Of a stretch of DNA of 7,471 bases, positions 1 through 6,239 are shown piece after piece. Numbering within the stretch: the first letter of the stretch is position 1; every line of letters begins with the position of its first letter. The notes under the pieces are model-generated. The model was not told where the DNA came from, did no database searches, and was given only the letters and a program-made list of their open reading frames with translations. A program made the position numbers and the translations under genes. Origin of the DNA: Actinomycetota bacterium (lineage in GTDB: Bacteria; Actinomycetota; Actinomycetes; Nanopelagicales; Nanopelagicaceae); the NCBI GenBank assembly GCA_009705235.1, contig WLCR01000052.1:1-7471 (forward strand), read 5' to 3'.

Positions 1-886
1 ATTCAATAAATTTGATGGCAGCAAGTCCAGCTGCCGTTGTTACAGGATTTCCACCAAAGGTGGAACCATGGTCTCCCGGTTGGAATAATTCGGCAGCGTT
101 GCCCAACGCAATCATGGCGCCAAGTGGCAGGCCTCCACCTAAACCTTTTGCTAACGTAATTACATCTGGGGTAATTCCCGAATATTCATAGCCAAACCAA
201 TCACCTGTTCTGCCCATACCCGTCTGTACCGCGTCAATAACAAGTAAGACGCCATTCTTGTCACAGAGCAGACGGAGTTCTTGTAAATAATCAGCTGGTG
301 GAACAATTACTCCAGCTTCCCCCATGATCGGTTCAATAATTACCATCGCAGTTTTTTTGCTTACCGCTTTGCGCATCGCATCGATGTTTCCATAAGGAAC
401 ATGCTTCACACCCTTAACGAGCGGCAAGAATGGCTCTCGCTTAGAAGGTTGCCCTGTCAGCGATAAAGCGCCCATAGTGCGACCGTGAAAAGCACCCTGG
501 GCTGCAACAATTCGTACTTTTCCTGTGCGACGAGAAAGTTTTAACGCCGCTTCATTTGCTTCAGCACCTGATTGGCAAAAAAAGACTTTTGAATTTTTGT
601 CCCCGGTCATGGCAATCAGTTTTTCGGCTAGTTCAATCGCGGTTGGATGCGCGTAGAAATTACTAACGTGGCTTAATGTTGAAAGCTGCTTATTAACCGC
701 CTTAACTATTGCCGGATGTGCGTGTCCCAAGATGTTGGTTGCAATTCCACCGAGAAAGTCCATGTAGCTCTTGCCATCGGCGTCGGTAACAATTATTCCT
801 TTGCCCTTGATTAAAGTAATGGATGGTTTTCCATAATTGTTTTGCAACGAACTTTCCCAACGGTTTAAATACTTCTTGTTTGTCAT
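1..886 (-). CDS. argD: N-acetylornithine aminotransferase (partial, C-terminus missing)
   Basis: This PLP-dependent class III aminotransferase converts N-acetylglutamate semialdehyde and glutamate to N-acetylornithine and 2-oxoglutarate, the fourth pathway step. In many bacteria it also makes succinyldiaminopimelate for lysine. The left edge cuts the gene after 295 codons; the family usually has about 390-400. Visible motifs are SGAEANEAALKLSR (106-119, PLP phosphate binding), AFHGRTMGALSLTG (132-145, aromatic ring stacking), EPIMGEAGV (185-193), VIDAVQTGMGRTG (216-228, D218 contacting the PLP ring nitrogen), TLAKGLGGGLP (244-254, Schiff-base K247) and GSTFGGNPV (274-282). The residue after D218 is alanine instead of the nearly invariant glutamate. 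The ATG at 886 overlaps the argB TGA (ATGA), with GGTG as a weak ribosome site, so translation is coupled. No tool-predicted complete frame covers it because the stop lies outside the window. Assignment between ArgD and close paralogues rests on the operon context. Confidence 0.93.
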   Translation of the reverse strand, partial: MTNKKYLNRWESSLQNNYGKPSITLIKGKGIIVTDADGKSYMDFLGGIATNILGHAHPAIVKAVNKQLSTLSHVSNFYAHPTAIELAEKLIAMTGDKNSKVFFCQSGAEANEAALKLSRRTGKVRIVAAQGAFHGRTMGALSLTGQPSKREPFLPLVKGVKHVPYGNIDAMRKAVSKKTAMVIIEPIMGEAGVIVPPADYLQELRLLCDKNGVLLVIDAVQTGMGRTGDWFGYEYSGITPDVITLAKGLGGGLPLGAMIALGNAAELFQPGDHGSTFGGNPVTTAAGLAAIKFIE

Positions 887-1668
887 GCAATCACCAGTGT
901 TCCGCCTTGACCAGCAAGTGCTGATGCAAAGCTATCGGGATCTGTCCCATCGACTATTCGAACTGCTTTTGCCCCATATGAGAGCGCGTCTAACGCTGCT
1001 TGGACCTTGGGGGCCATTCCTTCGGCAAAACCAGATTTTATGGATTCAAGTTCCACCGCCGAGATAGTTTCAATCAATGAATCCTTATTTGGCCAATTGC
1101 GATAAATTCCTGCAACATCAGTCATCATAATCAAAGAAGATGCTCCTAATGATGCAGCAATGGCGGCAGCTGCAAAATCGGCGTTCACATTAAGTCCAGT
1201 TTCTAAATCTTCATCAGATGATATGGGCGCGACAACCGGAAAAACTCCTTGATCAATTAGTTGAAGCAACGCAGATGAATCAACTCTTTTCACATTGCCG
1301 ACAAACCCTAACTCTGCCGGTGTGCCATCGATTAATTGTGTTCGTCGATTGGCAATTACCGTGGGTAATGTACGCGCCGACATTGATTGTGCTTTTATCC
1401 CCGCCTTGCCTAGTGTCGCAGCAACTTCGTTTCCAACCTGATTAACCAAAACATCTTCGACAACATCAAATATCTCTTTGGTGGTTACTCGAAATCCTCC
1501 CACCCAGGTGCTAACTATTCCCTTAGCCTTTAGCGCTGCATCAATTTGTGGGCCGCCGCCGTGGACGACTACCACCTGCTCCCCTGCCTTTTGTGCAGCA
1601 GAGATGGCTTTAGCAAAGTTTCCGTTTTCATCCGTCATGGCATGACCACCAAATTTTACGACGATCAC
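883..1668 (-). CDS. argB: N-acetylglutamate kinase, short form without N-terminal helix
   Basis: This enzyme phosphorylates the gamma-carboxylate of N-acetylglutamate with ATP, the second step of the pathway. The 261-residue amino-acid-kinase fold shows K5 in VKFGGHAM, the phosphate loop VVHGGGPQID (34-43), substrate-binding R60 in GGFRVTT, LGFVGNV (120-126), GLNVNAD (158-164, N160 and D164), TDVAGIY (183-189) and MAPKVQAALDA (218-228, K221). The GTG start is forced: the argC stop lies in the same frame just 12 nt upstream, and AAGG sits 7 nt before it. Consequently the N-terminal helix of arginine-inhibited hexameric kinases is missing, and the C-terminus (DGTDPDSFASALAGQGGT) lacks the His/Glu signature of that class. 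Size and layout resemble the arginine-insensitive E. coli enzyme. The usual GISG-x-D stretch is replaced by QSMSARTLP (94-102). LysZ-type kinase is an alternative, but GGHAM, GFVGNV and MAPKV favour ArgB. The stop overlaps argD (ATGA). Confidence 0.93.
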   Translation of the reverse strand: MIVVKFGGHAMTDENGNFAKAISAAQKAGEQVVVVHGGGPQIDAALKAKGIVSTWVGGFRVTTKEIFDVVEDVLVNQVGNEVAATLGKAGIKAQSMSARTLPTVIANRRTQLIDGTPAELGFVGNVKRVDSSALLQLIDQGVFPVVAPISSDEDLETGLNVNADFAAAAIAASLGASSLIMMTDVAGIYRNWPNKDSLIETISAVELESIKSGFAEGMAPKVQAALDALSYGAKAVRIVDGTDPDSFASALAGQGGTLVIA

Positions 1669-1677
1669 ACTATGACC

Positions 1678-2700
1678 TTAGGCGCCGATGCCGTCGAGTG
1701 CGAGACCGCTTACTTCGGCAAGTCCACAGATCAAATTGGCATTTTGAATTGCTTGTCCAGCAGCACCCTTGCCAAGATTATCAATCGCAACAGATACAAC
1801 TAAACGTTGTGTGTGTTGATCTACCGCCACCTGTAATTGAACTTTGTTGCTACCAGTCACAGCACTCGTCTTAGGCATTTGACCTACCGGCAAGACATCG
1901 ACAAAGAATTCCGATGCGTAGTGCTTTGCAAATAAATCATGGGCCTGCTGTGTAGTTAGCGCAGAATTTAGTTTTGCTGTAATGGTCGAGAGAATCCCAC
2001 GTGGCATTGGAGCCAGAATCGGCGTGAAAGAGATCTTCGCCGGTTTCTTAGCTACTGCCGACAAGGCTTGTTCGATTTCGGGAGTATGTTGATGAACTCC
2101 ACCAAATTTATACGAGGTAAGCGAACTCATTACTTCACTGCCGATGAGATTGATTTTCGCATTACGGCCTGCACCTGTGGTACCCGAAGCGGCAACAACA
2201 ACGATATCTGAAACGTCAATAAGGTTTAGTGCAGGCGCGATACCTACGGAAATTGATGTTGCATAACAACCAGGATTAGCTACTTTGCTCTCTTTCTTGA
2301 TTGCCTCTCGCTGGCCTGGTGCTAACTCCGGCAATCCATAGACCCACGCCCCTGCGTGCTTTCCACCGTAATACTTCTCCCATTGGGCTGGATCTTCTAA
2401 CCTAAAATCAGCTCCAAGATCAACAAGCTTTACATGCTCTGGAATTTTCGCAATTAACGATGCGGATTCACCGTGAGGTAGCGCTAGAAAAACTAGCTCA
2501 AGATCTGCAAAATCGATCGAATCGGTTGCTACAAAACTTCTACCTGAATAGCTTTGCAGTTGAGGATGAACAGAGGTGACCTGCTCCCCAGCATTGGAGT
2601 GCGCGCTTACAACCGTTACTTGAAAATGTGGGTGTATAGCTAGGAGTCTTAATAGCTCGCCTCCTGCATATCCGCTGGCACCAATGACCGCTGTTTTCAT
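1678..2700 (-). CDS. argC: N-acetyl-gamma-glutamyl-phosphate reductase
   Basis: This cytoplasmic enzyme reduces N-acetylglutamyl phosphate to N-acetylglutamate semialdehyde with NADPH, the third step of ornithine/arginine synthesis. The 340-residue product has normal length. It opens with a Rossmann NADP-binding loop (VIGASGYAGGELLRLL, 5-20), then LALPHGES (72-79) and LVDLGADFRL (92-101). The catalytic cysteine is C145 in NPGCYAT, followed by the GTTGAGR loop (173-179), the His-rich active-site segment VHQHTPEIEQ (202-211), and the C-terminal GKGAAGQAIQNANL (310-323). These mark the ArgC family rather than aspartate-semialdehyde dehydrogenase. The ATG start is the natural one because the Rossmann strand begins at residue 2; a weak AGG lies 8 nt upstream. 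It is the first gene of the arginine unit, 47 bp downstream of pheT, directly after the ArgR-type operator. It ends 9 bp before argB, with no argJ in between. Confidence 0.97.
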   Translation of the reverse strand: MKTAVIGASGYAGGELLRLLAIHPHFQVTVVSAHSNAGEQVTSVHPQLQSYSGRSFVATDSIDFADLELVFLALPHGESASLIAKIPEHVKLVDLGADFRLEDPAQWEKYYGGKHAGAWVYGLPELAPGQREAIKKESKVANPGCYATSISVGIAPALNLIDVSDIVVVAASGTTGAGRNAKINLIGSEVMSSLTSYKFGGVHQHTPEIEQALSAVAKKPAKISFTPILAPMPRGILSTITAKLNSALTTQQAHDLFAKHYASEFFVDVLPVGQMPKTSAVTGSNKVQLQVAVDQHTQRLVVSVAIDNLGKGAAGQAIQNANLICGLAEVSGLALDGIGA

Positions 2701-2719
2701 AGGTCAAGCCTAACGGATG

Positions 2720-2732
2720 ATCTATAATTATG
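2720..2732 (-). promoter_or_regulatory. Candidate -10 region of the argCBD promoter
   Basis: Two -10-like hexamers overlap the downstream arm of the operator on the minus strand: CATAAT (2732-2727, five of six consensus bases) and TATAGA (2726-2721). Neither has a convincing -35 hexamer at 16-18 bp. A start about 7 nt downstream would leave a 5' leader of roughly 10-20 nt before argC. A promoter here is expected because the operator would otherwise have nothing to repress, but the exact hexamer is a guess. Confidence 0.35.
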
Positions 2733-2753
2733 CAATCTCATGCATAATTATGC
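2724..2753 (-). repeat. Three tandem 10-bp units beginning GCAT, with nested dyads
   Basis: On the minus strand this stretch divides exactly into GCATAATTAT, GCATGAGATT and GCATAATTAT. The outer units are identical and their starts are 20 bp apart, about two helical turns. Dyad centres recur every 10 bp: the palindrome GCATAATTATGC at 2742-2753, the large inverted repeat centred at 2737.5, and ATAATTAT at 2724-2731. The first unit contains the last sense codon and stop of pheT. The arrangement would put several half-sites on one face of the helix, as expected for a multimeric repressor such as hexameric ArgR. Confidence 0.8.
2729..2746 (-). promoter_or_regulatory. Probable ArgR operator (ARG box) upstream of argC
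   Basis: The minus strand reads TATGCATGAGATTGCATA, an 18-bp dyad with the length and half-site spacing of the ARG box bound by the arginine repressor ArgR. It is the core of a larger perfect inverted repeat (2724-2751, 11-bp arms ATAATTATGCA and TGCATAATTAT, 6-bp centre). From memory, the Streptomyces ARG box shares the ATGCATG and ATTGCATA halves; that comparison should be checked. It lies 28 bp before the argC ATG and overlaps a possible -10 region, so binding with arginine as corepressor would block transcription of argCBD. ArgR itself is not in the window. Position, symmetry and resemblance all agree, but no binding data exist. Confidence 0.72.
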
Positions 2754-5204
2754 GGTGCGAACTACAGCTCCGAACTTGGAAGCTGCAACTGCTGTGGCTG
2801 CCTCGCGCATGACTGATACCTCTTCACCTGTAAGGGTGCGATCCTGTGCGCGGAAAACCAGGGTGAAGGCTAGGGAGATTTTGCCGTCGCCAATTTTGTC
2901 GTAGCGATCAAACAGGGTAATTGATTCAAGCAACTCTCCTGCGCCGGCTCGCAGGGCACCTTCAATATCAGCCGCACTCACAGTTGAATCAACAATCAAG
3001 GCCACATCCTGAACAGCTGCGGGCATTGTGCCGACTGTCGTAGGACGAACTAATGCTGAATCCGGAAGAGCGCTTAATGCAACTGCAAACGCCACTGATC
3101 GCTCAGGTAAGCCATAGGCAGCAACGATACGTGGGTGAAGCTCGCCAGCATGCGCAACTGCTTTTCCATTAACAATTAGTTCAGCACAACGACCAGGGTG
3201 CCATGGGGCTAGATCTGAACGAGCCACTGTCCATTCAAGATTACACAGCGCCAAAATATCTTGAGCATAGGCAATCGCATCTTGCCAATTGTAAGCACGA
3301 GCCTTGCCTTGCCAATTTTCATTTTCGATTTTGCCAACTAGCAAACCTGCAACGTGATATCCCTGTGGAGGAACACTTGCAAAGATTTCATCAATTACCT
3401 TTTGTGCAGGACGCGTAGACAAATCTGGAGAAATTGCTGCAACCAGCTTCTGTGAACTACGGAAGATAGATCCCATTTCAAAGATCGCAAAATCCTTTGC
3501 CCCACGACTGATATTGCGTTGCGCAACTTCTATCAATCCCGGTACCAGGTGCACGCGCATTAGTGGAAACTCTTCAGACATTGGATTTGCAACCTTGTAT
3601 GTCGAGGCACGCTCTCCCACAAAACCCATGGAATCAATTGTCGCTTGATTTGTAAACGGGAATGTTTGGACTTCTGCGAAGCCACGGCTGGCAAGCATCG
3701 TTGCGACTGCGCGCCGACGTTTTTGAGTTGGGGTTAAAGTCGCATGTAATGGGCGGGGCGGAAGCACGGAAGGTATCTTGTCGTAGCCAATCATGCGGGC
3801 TACTTCTTCAGTTAAATCTGCTGCCGTCAAAAGATCTGCGCGCCAAGATGGCGGATCGACTGTAAAACTCTTTTCATCAACATCGCAGCCAACGACCCGA
3901 AGTAGCTCTGCTACCTGCTTAGCTGAAATCTCGAAACCCAAAGTTTTAGATACATAAGCAGGGTCAATGGTGACCAACGGTGCGTAAATAGGTTCTCCAT
4001 CAACCACAGTTGCCACATGCTTGGCAGAACTATGAGCGGTAAGAAGTTGAACAAATCGAGCAGAAGCAAACTGAGCTAACGAAGGATCTACGCTTCGCTC
4101 TAAACGACGAGATGCTTCGGATGAAAGTTTGTGACGACGAGAGTTCTTAGCGATACATACTGGACAGAAATGAACTGCCTCAAGTGCGATATCCGTTGTT
4201 GTCTCTGTAATTTCAGAAGACAAACCTCCCATTGTTCCAGCAAGAGCTAACGGTTGTTCATCATCACACACCATCAAATCTTCAGGATCTAATATGCGTT
4301 CTACGCCGTCTAGAGTTTTAAATTTCTGAGCCTTACCTGCCCGTTTGATGGTAAGTCCGCCCTTAATCTTTGCTTTATCAAAGGCGTGAAGCGGCTGTCC
4401 AAGTTCGAGCATTACATAATTTGTAACATCGACAACCAAGGAAATAGAACGCATACCCATTTTTTCAATGCGTCGGCGCATCCAGATCGGTGTAGTCGCC
4501 TTTGGATCAAAATCAGACAAAGTGCGCAAGTAGAAAACAGATGCAGTTGATGTATCTGCAATCTTTGCCGATACACCTTTGCCAGTCTCCTCAAACTTTA
4601 ATGAGCGGAGAGCATCTACGGGATCTGTGAATTTTAAATTAAGAGATGCGGCCACCTCGCGAGCAATACCCCGAATGCTTAAGGCATAACCACGATCAGG
4701 GTTTACCGCAACATCAAAAATGACATCATTGATTTGCAGTGCTTCTATCGCATCTGCACCGATCGTGACTTCGTATTCGGCAAAAACCATAATGCCAGCA
4801 TGTTCATCACTGATGCCTAGTTCGCGAGCTGAACAAATCATTCCGTTTGATGTTTTTCCGTAGGTTTCACGTGCTCCAATAGCAAAATCACCAGGAAGTA
4901 CTGCGCCCGGTAATGCTGCAACCACTAAATCCCCCACTGCAAAGTTTGTTGCCCCACAAATCACATATCTAGTCTCGCTTTCGCCACAATCAATACCCAC
5001 ATAGCGAATAGGCTTTTTGAATTCTGTAATCTCTTCGATTGACAAGACTTTTGCAAACTTGAGCGGACCGGATAAATCAGCGCCTTGTTGAATGATTTCT
5101 TCAACCTCAAAACCAACTCGAATCAGACCATCTGATATCTGCTCGGCTGTAACAGTTGCGGGAATCTCTACAAACTCTTTGATCCACGATAAAGGCGCGC
5201 GCAT
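2748..5204 (-). CDS. pheT: Phenylalanyl-tRNA synthetase beta subunit
   Basis: The tRNA-binding and editing subunit of the (alphabeta)2 synthetase; it hydrolyses mischarged Tyr-tRNA-Phe. The 818-residue product has the complete bacterial domain set: an N-terminal EMAP/tRNA-binding OB fold (about 40-155), the B3/B4 editing module (about 215-400, with TNYVMLELGQPLHAFD at 261-276 and SSEASRRLERSVDP at 361-374), the B5 domain (about 410-480, PPSWRADL and ADLTEEVARMIGYDKIP), a catalytic-like core (about 490-710), and the C-terminal anticodon-binding FDX-ACB domain (about 723-816, FRAQDRTLTGEEV). By alignment from memory with E. coli, editing residues H261, E334 and A356 correspond to H273, E342 and A364, while T354 corresponds to S362. 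Serine is a conservative change there, so editing is probably intact. The start overlaps the pheS stop (TAATG) and a GGAG lies 10 nt upstream, indicating coupled, near-equal synthesis. The last Ala codon and stop form part of the operator controlling argC. Confidence 0.98.
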   Translation of the reverse strand: MRAPLSWIKEFVEIPATVTAEQISDGLIRVGFEVEEIIQQGADLSGPLKFAKVLSIEEITEFKKPIRYVGIDCGESETRYVICGATNFAVGDLVVAALPGAVLPGDFAIGARETYGKTSNGMICSARELGISDEHAGIMVFAEYEVTIGADAIEALQINDVIFDVAVNPDRGYALSIRGIAREVAASLNLKFTDPVDALRSLKFEETGKGVSAKIADTSTASVFYLRTLSDFDPKATTPIWMRRRIEKMGMRSISLVVDVTNYVMLELGQPLHAFDKAKIKGGLTIKRAGKAQKFKTLDGVERILDPEDLMVCDDEQPLALAGTMGGLSSEITETTTDIALEAVHFCPVCIAKNSRRHKLSSEASRRLERSVDPSLAQFASARFVQLLTAHSSAKHVATVVDGEPIYAPLVTIDPAYVSKTLGFEISAKQVAELLRVVGCDVDEKSFTVDPPSWRADLLTAADLTEEVARMIGYDKIPSVLPPRPLHATLTPTQKRRRAVATMLASRGFAEVQTFPFTNQATIDSMGFVGERASTYKVANPMSEEFPLMRVHLVPGLIEVAQRNISRGAKDFAIFEMGSIFRSSQKLVAAISPDLSTRPAQKVIDEIFASVPPQGYHVAGLLVGKIENENWQGKARAYNWQDAIAYAQDILALCNLEWTVARSDLAPWHPGRCAELIVNGKAVAHAGELHPRIVAAYGLPERSVAFAVALSALPDSALVRPTTVGTMPAAVQDVALIVDSTVSAADIEGALRAGAGELLESITLFDRYDKIGDGKISLAFTLVFRAQDRTLTGEEVSVMREAATAVAASKFGAVVRTA

Positions 5205-6211
5205 TACAGGCCAACTCCAAACTGACGAGTAAAACGTAGATCGCCTTCGACGATGTCGTGCATGTCTGTGATGCCATGTCGAACCATCAGCGTGCGCTCA
5301 AGACCCATGCCAAAAGCAAATCCACTATAAACATCTGTATCGATGCCACATGTAGCAAGCACCTTTGGATTCACCATTCCGCAACCGCCCCATTCGATCC
5401 AGCGATTGTTAAAGAAGATATCTACTTCGGCGCTTGGTTCGGTGAAGGGAAAGAAAGATGGACGCAATCGTGTGGTTACATCTGGACCAAACATATGTCG
5501 AGCAAAATTATCCAATGTGCCCTTTAAGTGGGCCATTGTTATGCCCTTATCGATTACTAAACCTTCGACTTGATGGAAAACCGGACTGTGCGTCGCATCA
5601 AGCTCATCGGCGCGGAAAGTGCGACCCGGGCACACCACATAAATTGGTGGCTCTTGCGTAAGCATTGTGCGGATTTGAACTGGCGATGTGTGGGTGCGCA
5701 AAACCATTCCAGATTCAACTGGTTCAATGAAGAAAGTATCCTGCATCGTGCGGGCTGGATGATCTGCCGGAATGTTTAGCGCATCAAAGTTCAACCAGCC
5801 TGATTCCAGTTCTGGTCCTTCTTCGACTGCAAAACCTTGTTCGATAAAGAAATCAGAGACTTCATTTTTAATAATTGAGATTGGATGCAATCCGCCTCGA
5901 TGGGAGCGATCTACTGGCAAAGTTATATCGACAACTTCTTCAAGCAAAACCTTACGATCACGTTCTGCTTCTAATGTCGCAGTTGCTTCAGCCAAAGCTT
6001 GAGCAATTTCTGCTTTTGCCTCGCCAATTACTTTGCCAAAACTTGCTTTCTCATCCGGAGGCAGCGAACCCAATCCACGTGATGCTAAAGCGATTGGTGA
6101 TTTGTCGCCAGCATGAGCCAAACGAGCCGACTTCAGGGAATCCAAATCTATAGCCGAGGCGAAAGCCTTGCGGGCATCTTCTACCCAGGTTGAAATCTCC
6201 TCAACGCGCAT
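5204..6211 (-). CDS. pheS: Phenylalanyl-tRNA synthetase alpha subunit
   Basis: The catalytic subunit of the cytoplasmic (alphabeta)2 class II synthetase, which charges tRNA-Phe with phenylalanine using ATP. At 335 residues it has normal length. Residues 1-85 form the N-terminal coiled-coil arm that contacts tRNA. The catalytic core begins near 105 (HPISIIKNEVSDFF), with motif 1 around GFAVEEGPELE (126-136), motif 2 around TFRADELDATHSPVFHQVEG (198-217, ATP-binding R200) and motif 3 GFAFGMGLERTLMVRHGI (297-314). The small alanine in GFAFGMG (A299), which shapes the phenylalanine pocket, is kept. The C-terminus DMHDIVEGDLRFTRQFG is typical of actinobacterial PheS. The ATG lies 28 bp after the methyltransferase stop, with a weak GAG ribosome site about 8 nt upstream. 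The stop codon overlaps the pheT start by one base. No Phe-codon leader peptide or attenuator fits in the 28-bp gap, so independent attenuation is unlikely. Confidence 0.98.
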   Translation of the reverse strand: MRVEEISTWVEDARKAFASAIDLDSLKSARLAHAGDKSPIALASRGLGSLPPDEKASFGKVIGEAKAEIAQALAEATATLEAERDRKVLLEEVVDITLPVDRSHRGGLHPISIIKNEVSDFFIEQGFAVEEGPELESGWLNFDALNIPADHPARTMQDTFFIEPVESGMVLRTHTSPVQIRTMLTQEPPIYVVCPGRTFRADELDATHSPVFHQVEGLVIDKGITMAHLKGTLDNFARHMFGPDVTTRLRPSFFPFTEPSAEVDIFFNNRWIEWGGCGMVNPKVLATCGIDTDVYSGFAFGMGLERTLMVRHGITDMHDIVEGDLRFTRQFGVGL

Positions 6212-6239
6212 AGGTATAACTCTATCTTGTAGTGCTTTG

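Noticed and set aside
702..890. A short minus-strand frame starting MHDKQ at 890
   Set aside because: It is a shifted reading of the start of argD. The frame beginning with ATG at 886 gives all class III aminotransferase motifs through to the window edge.
883..1668. ArgB as the LysW-dependent kinase LysZ
   Set aside because: Both are short amino-acid kinases, but GGHAM, GFVGNV, NVNAD and MAPKV match N-acetylglutamate kinases, and no LysW or LysX gene is present in the window.
2724..2751. Inverted repeat as an intrinsic terminator of the pheST unit
   Set aside because: The arms are AT-rich, the dyad overlaps the pheT stop codon and no T run follows on the minus strand. Its symmetry and length suit a repressor site better.
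4570..4590. Ser instead of Thr at the PheT editing position (S362)
   Set aside because: Real 3-base region aside, Ser is a conservative change that I believe occurs in many bacterial PheT proteins, and H273, E342 and A364 are kept. It is noted in the pheT entry, where the true position of S362 is 4121-4119, and is not counted as a finding.
3203..6153. Several plus-strand frames of 67-92 codons opposite pheS and pheT
   Set aside because: They overlap one another and well-conserved genes on the other strand, show no family motifs and have no convincing ribosome sites.
6212..6239. Leader peptide, T-box or attenuator before pheS
   Set aside because: The gap to the methyltransferase stop is 28 bp, too short for any of these, and contains no Phe-rich frame or hairpin.
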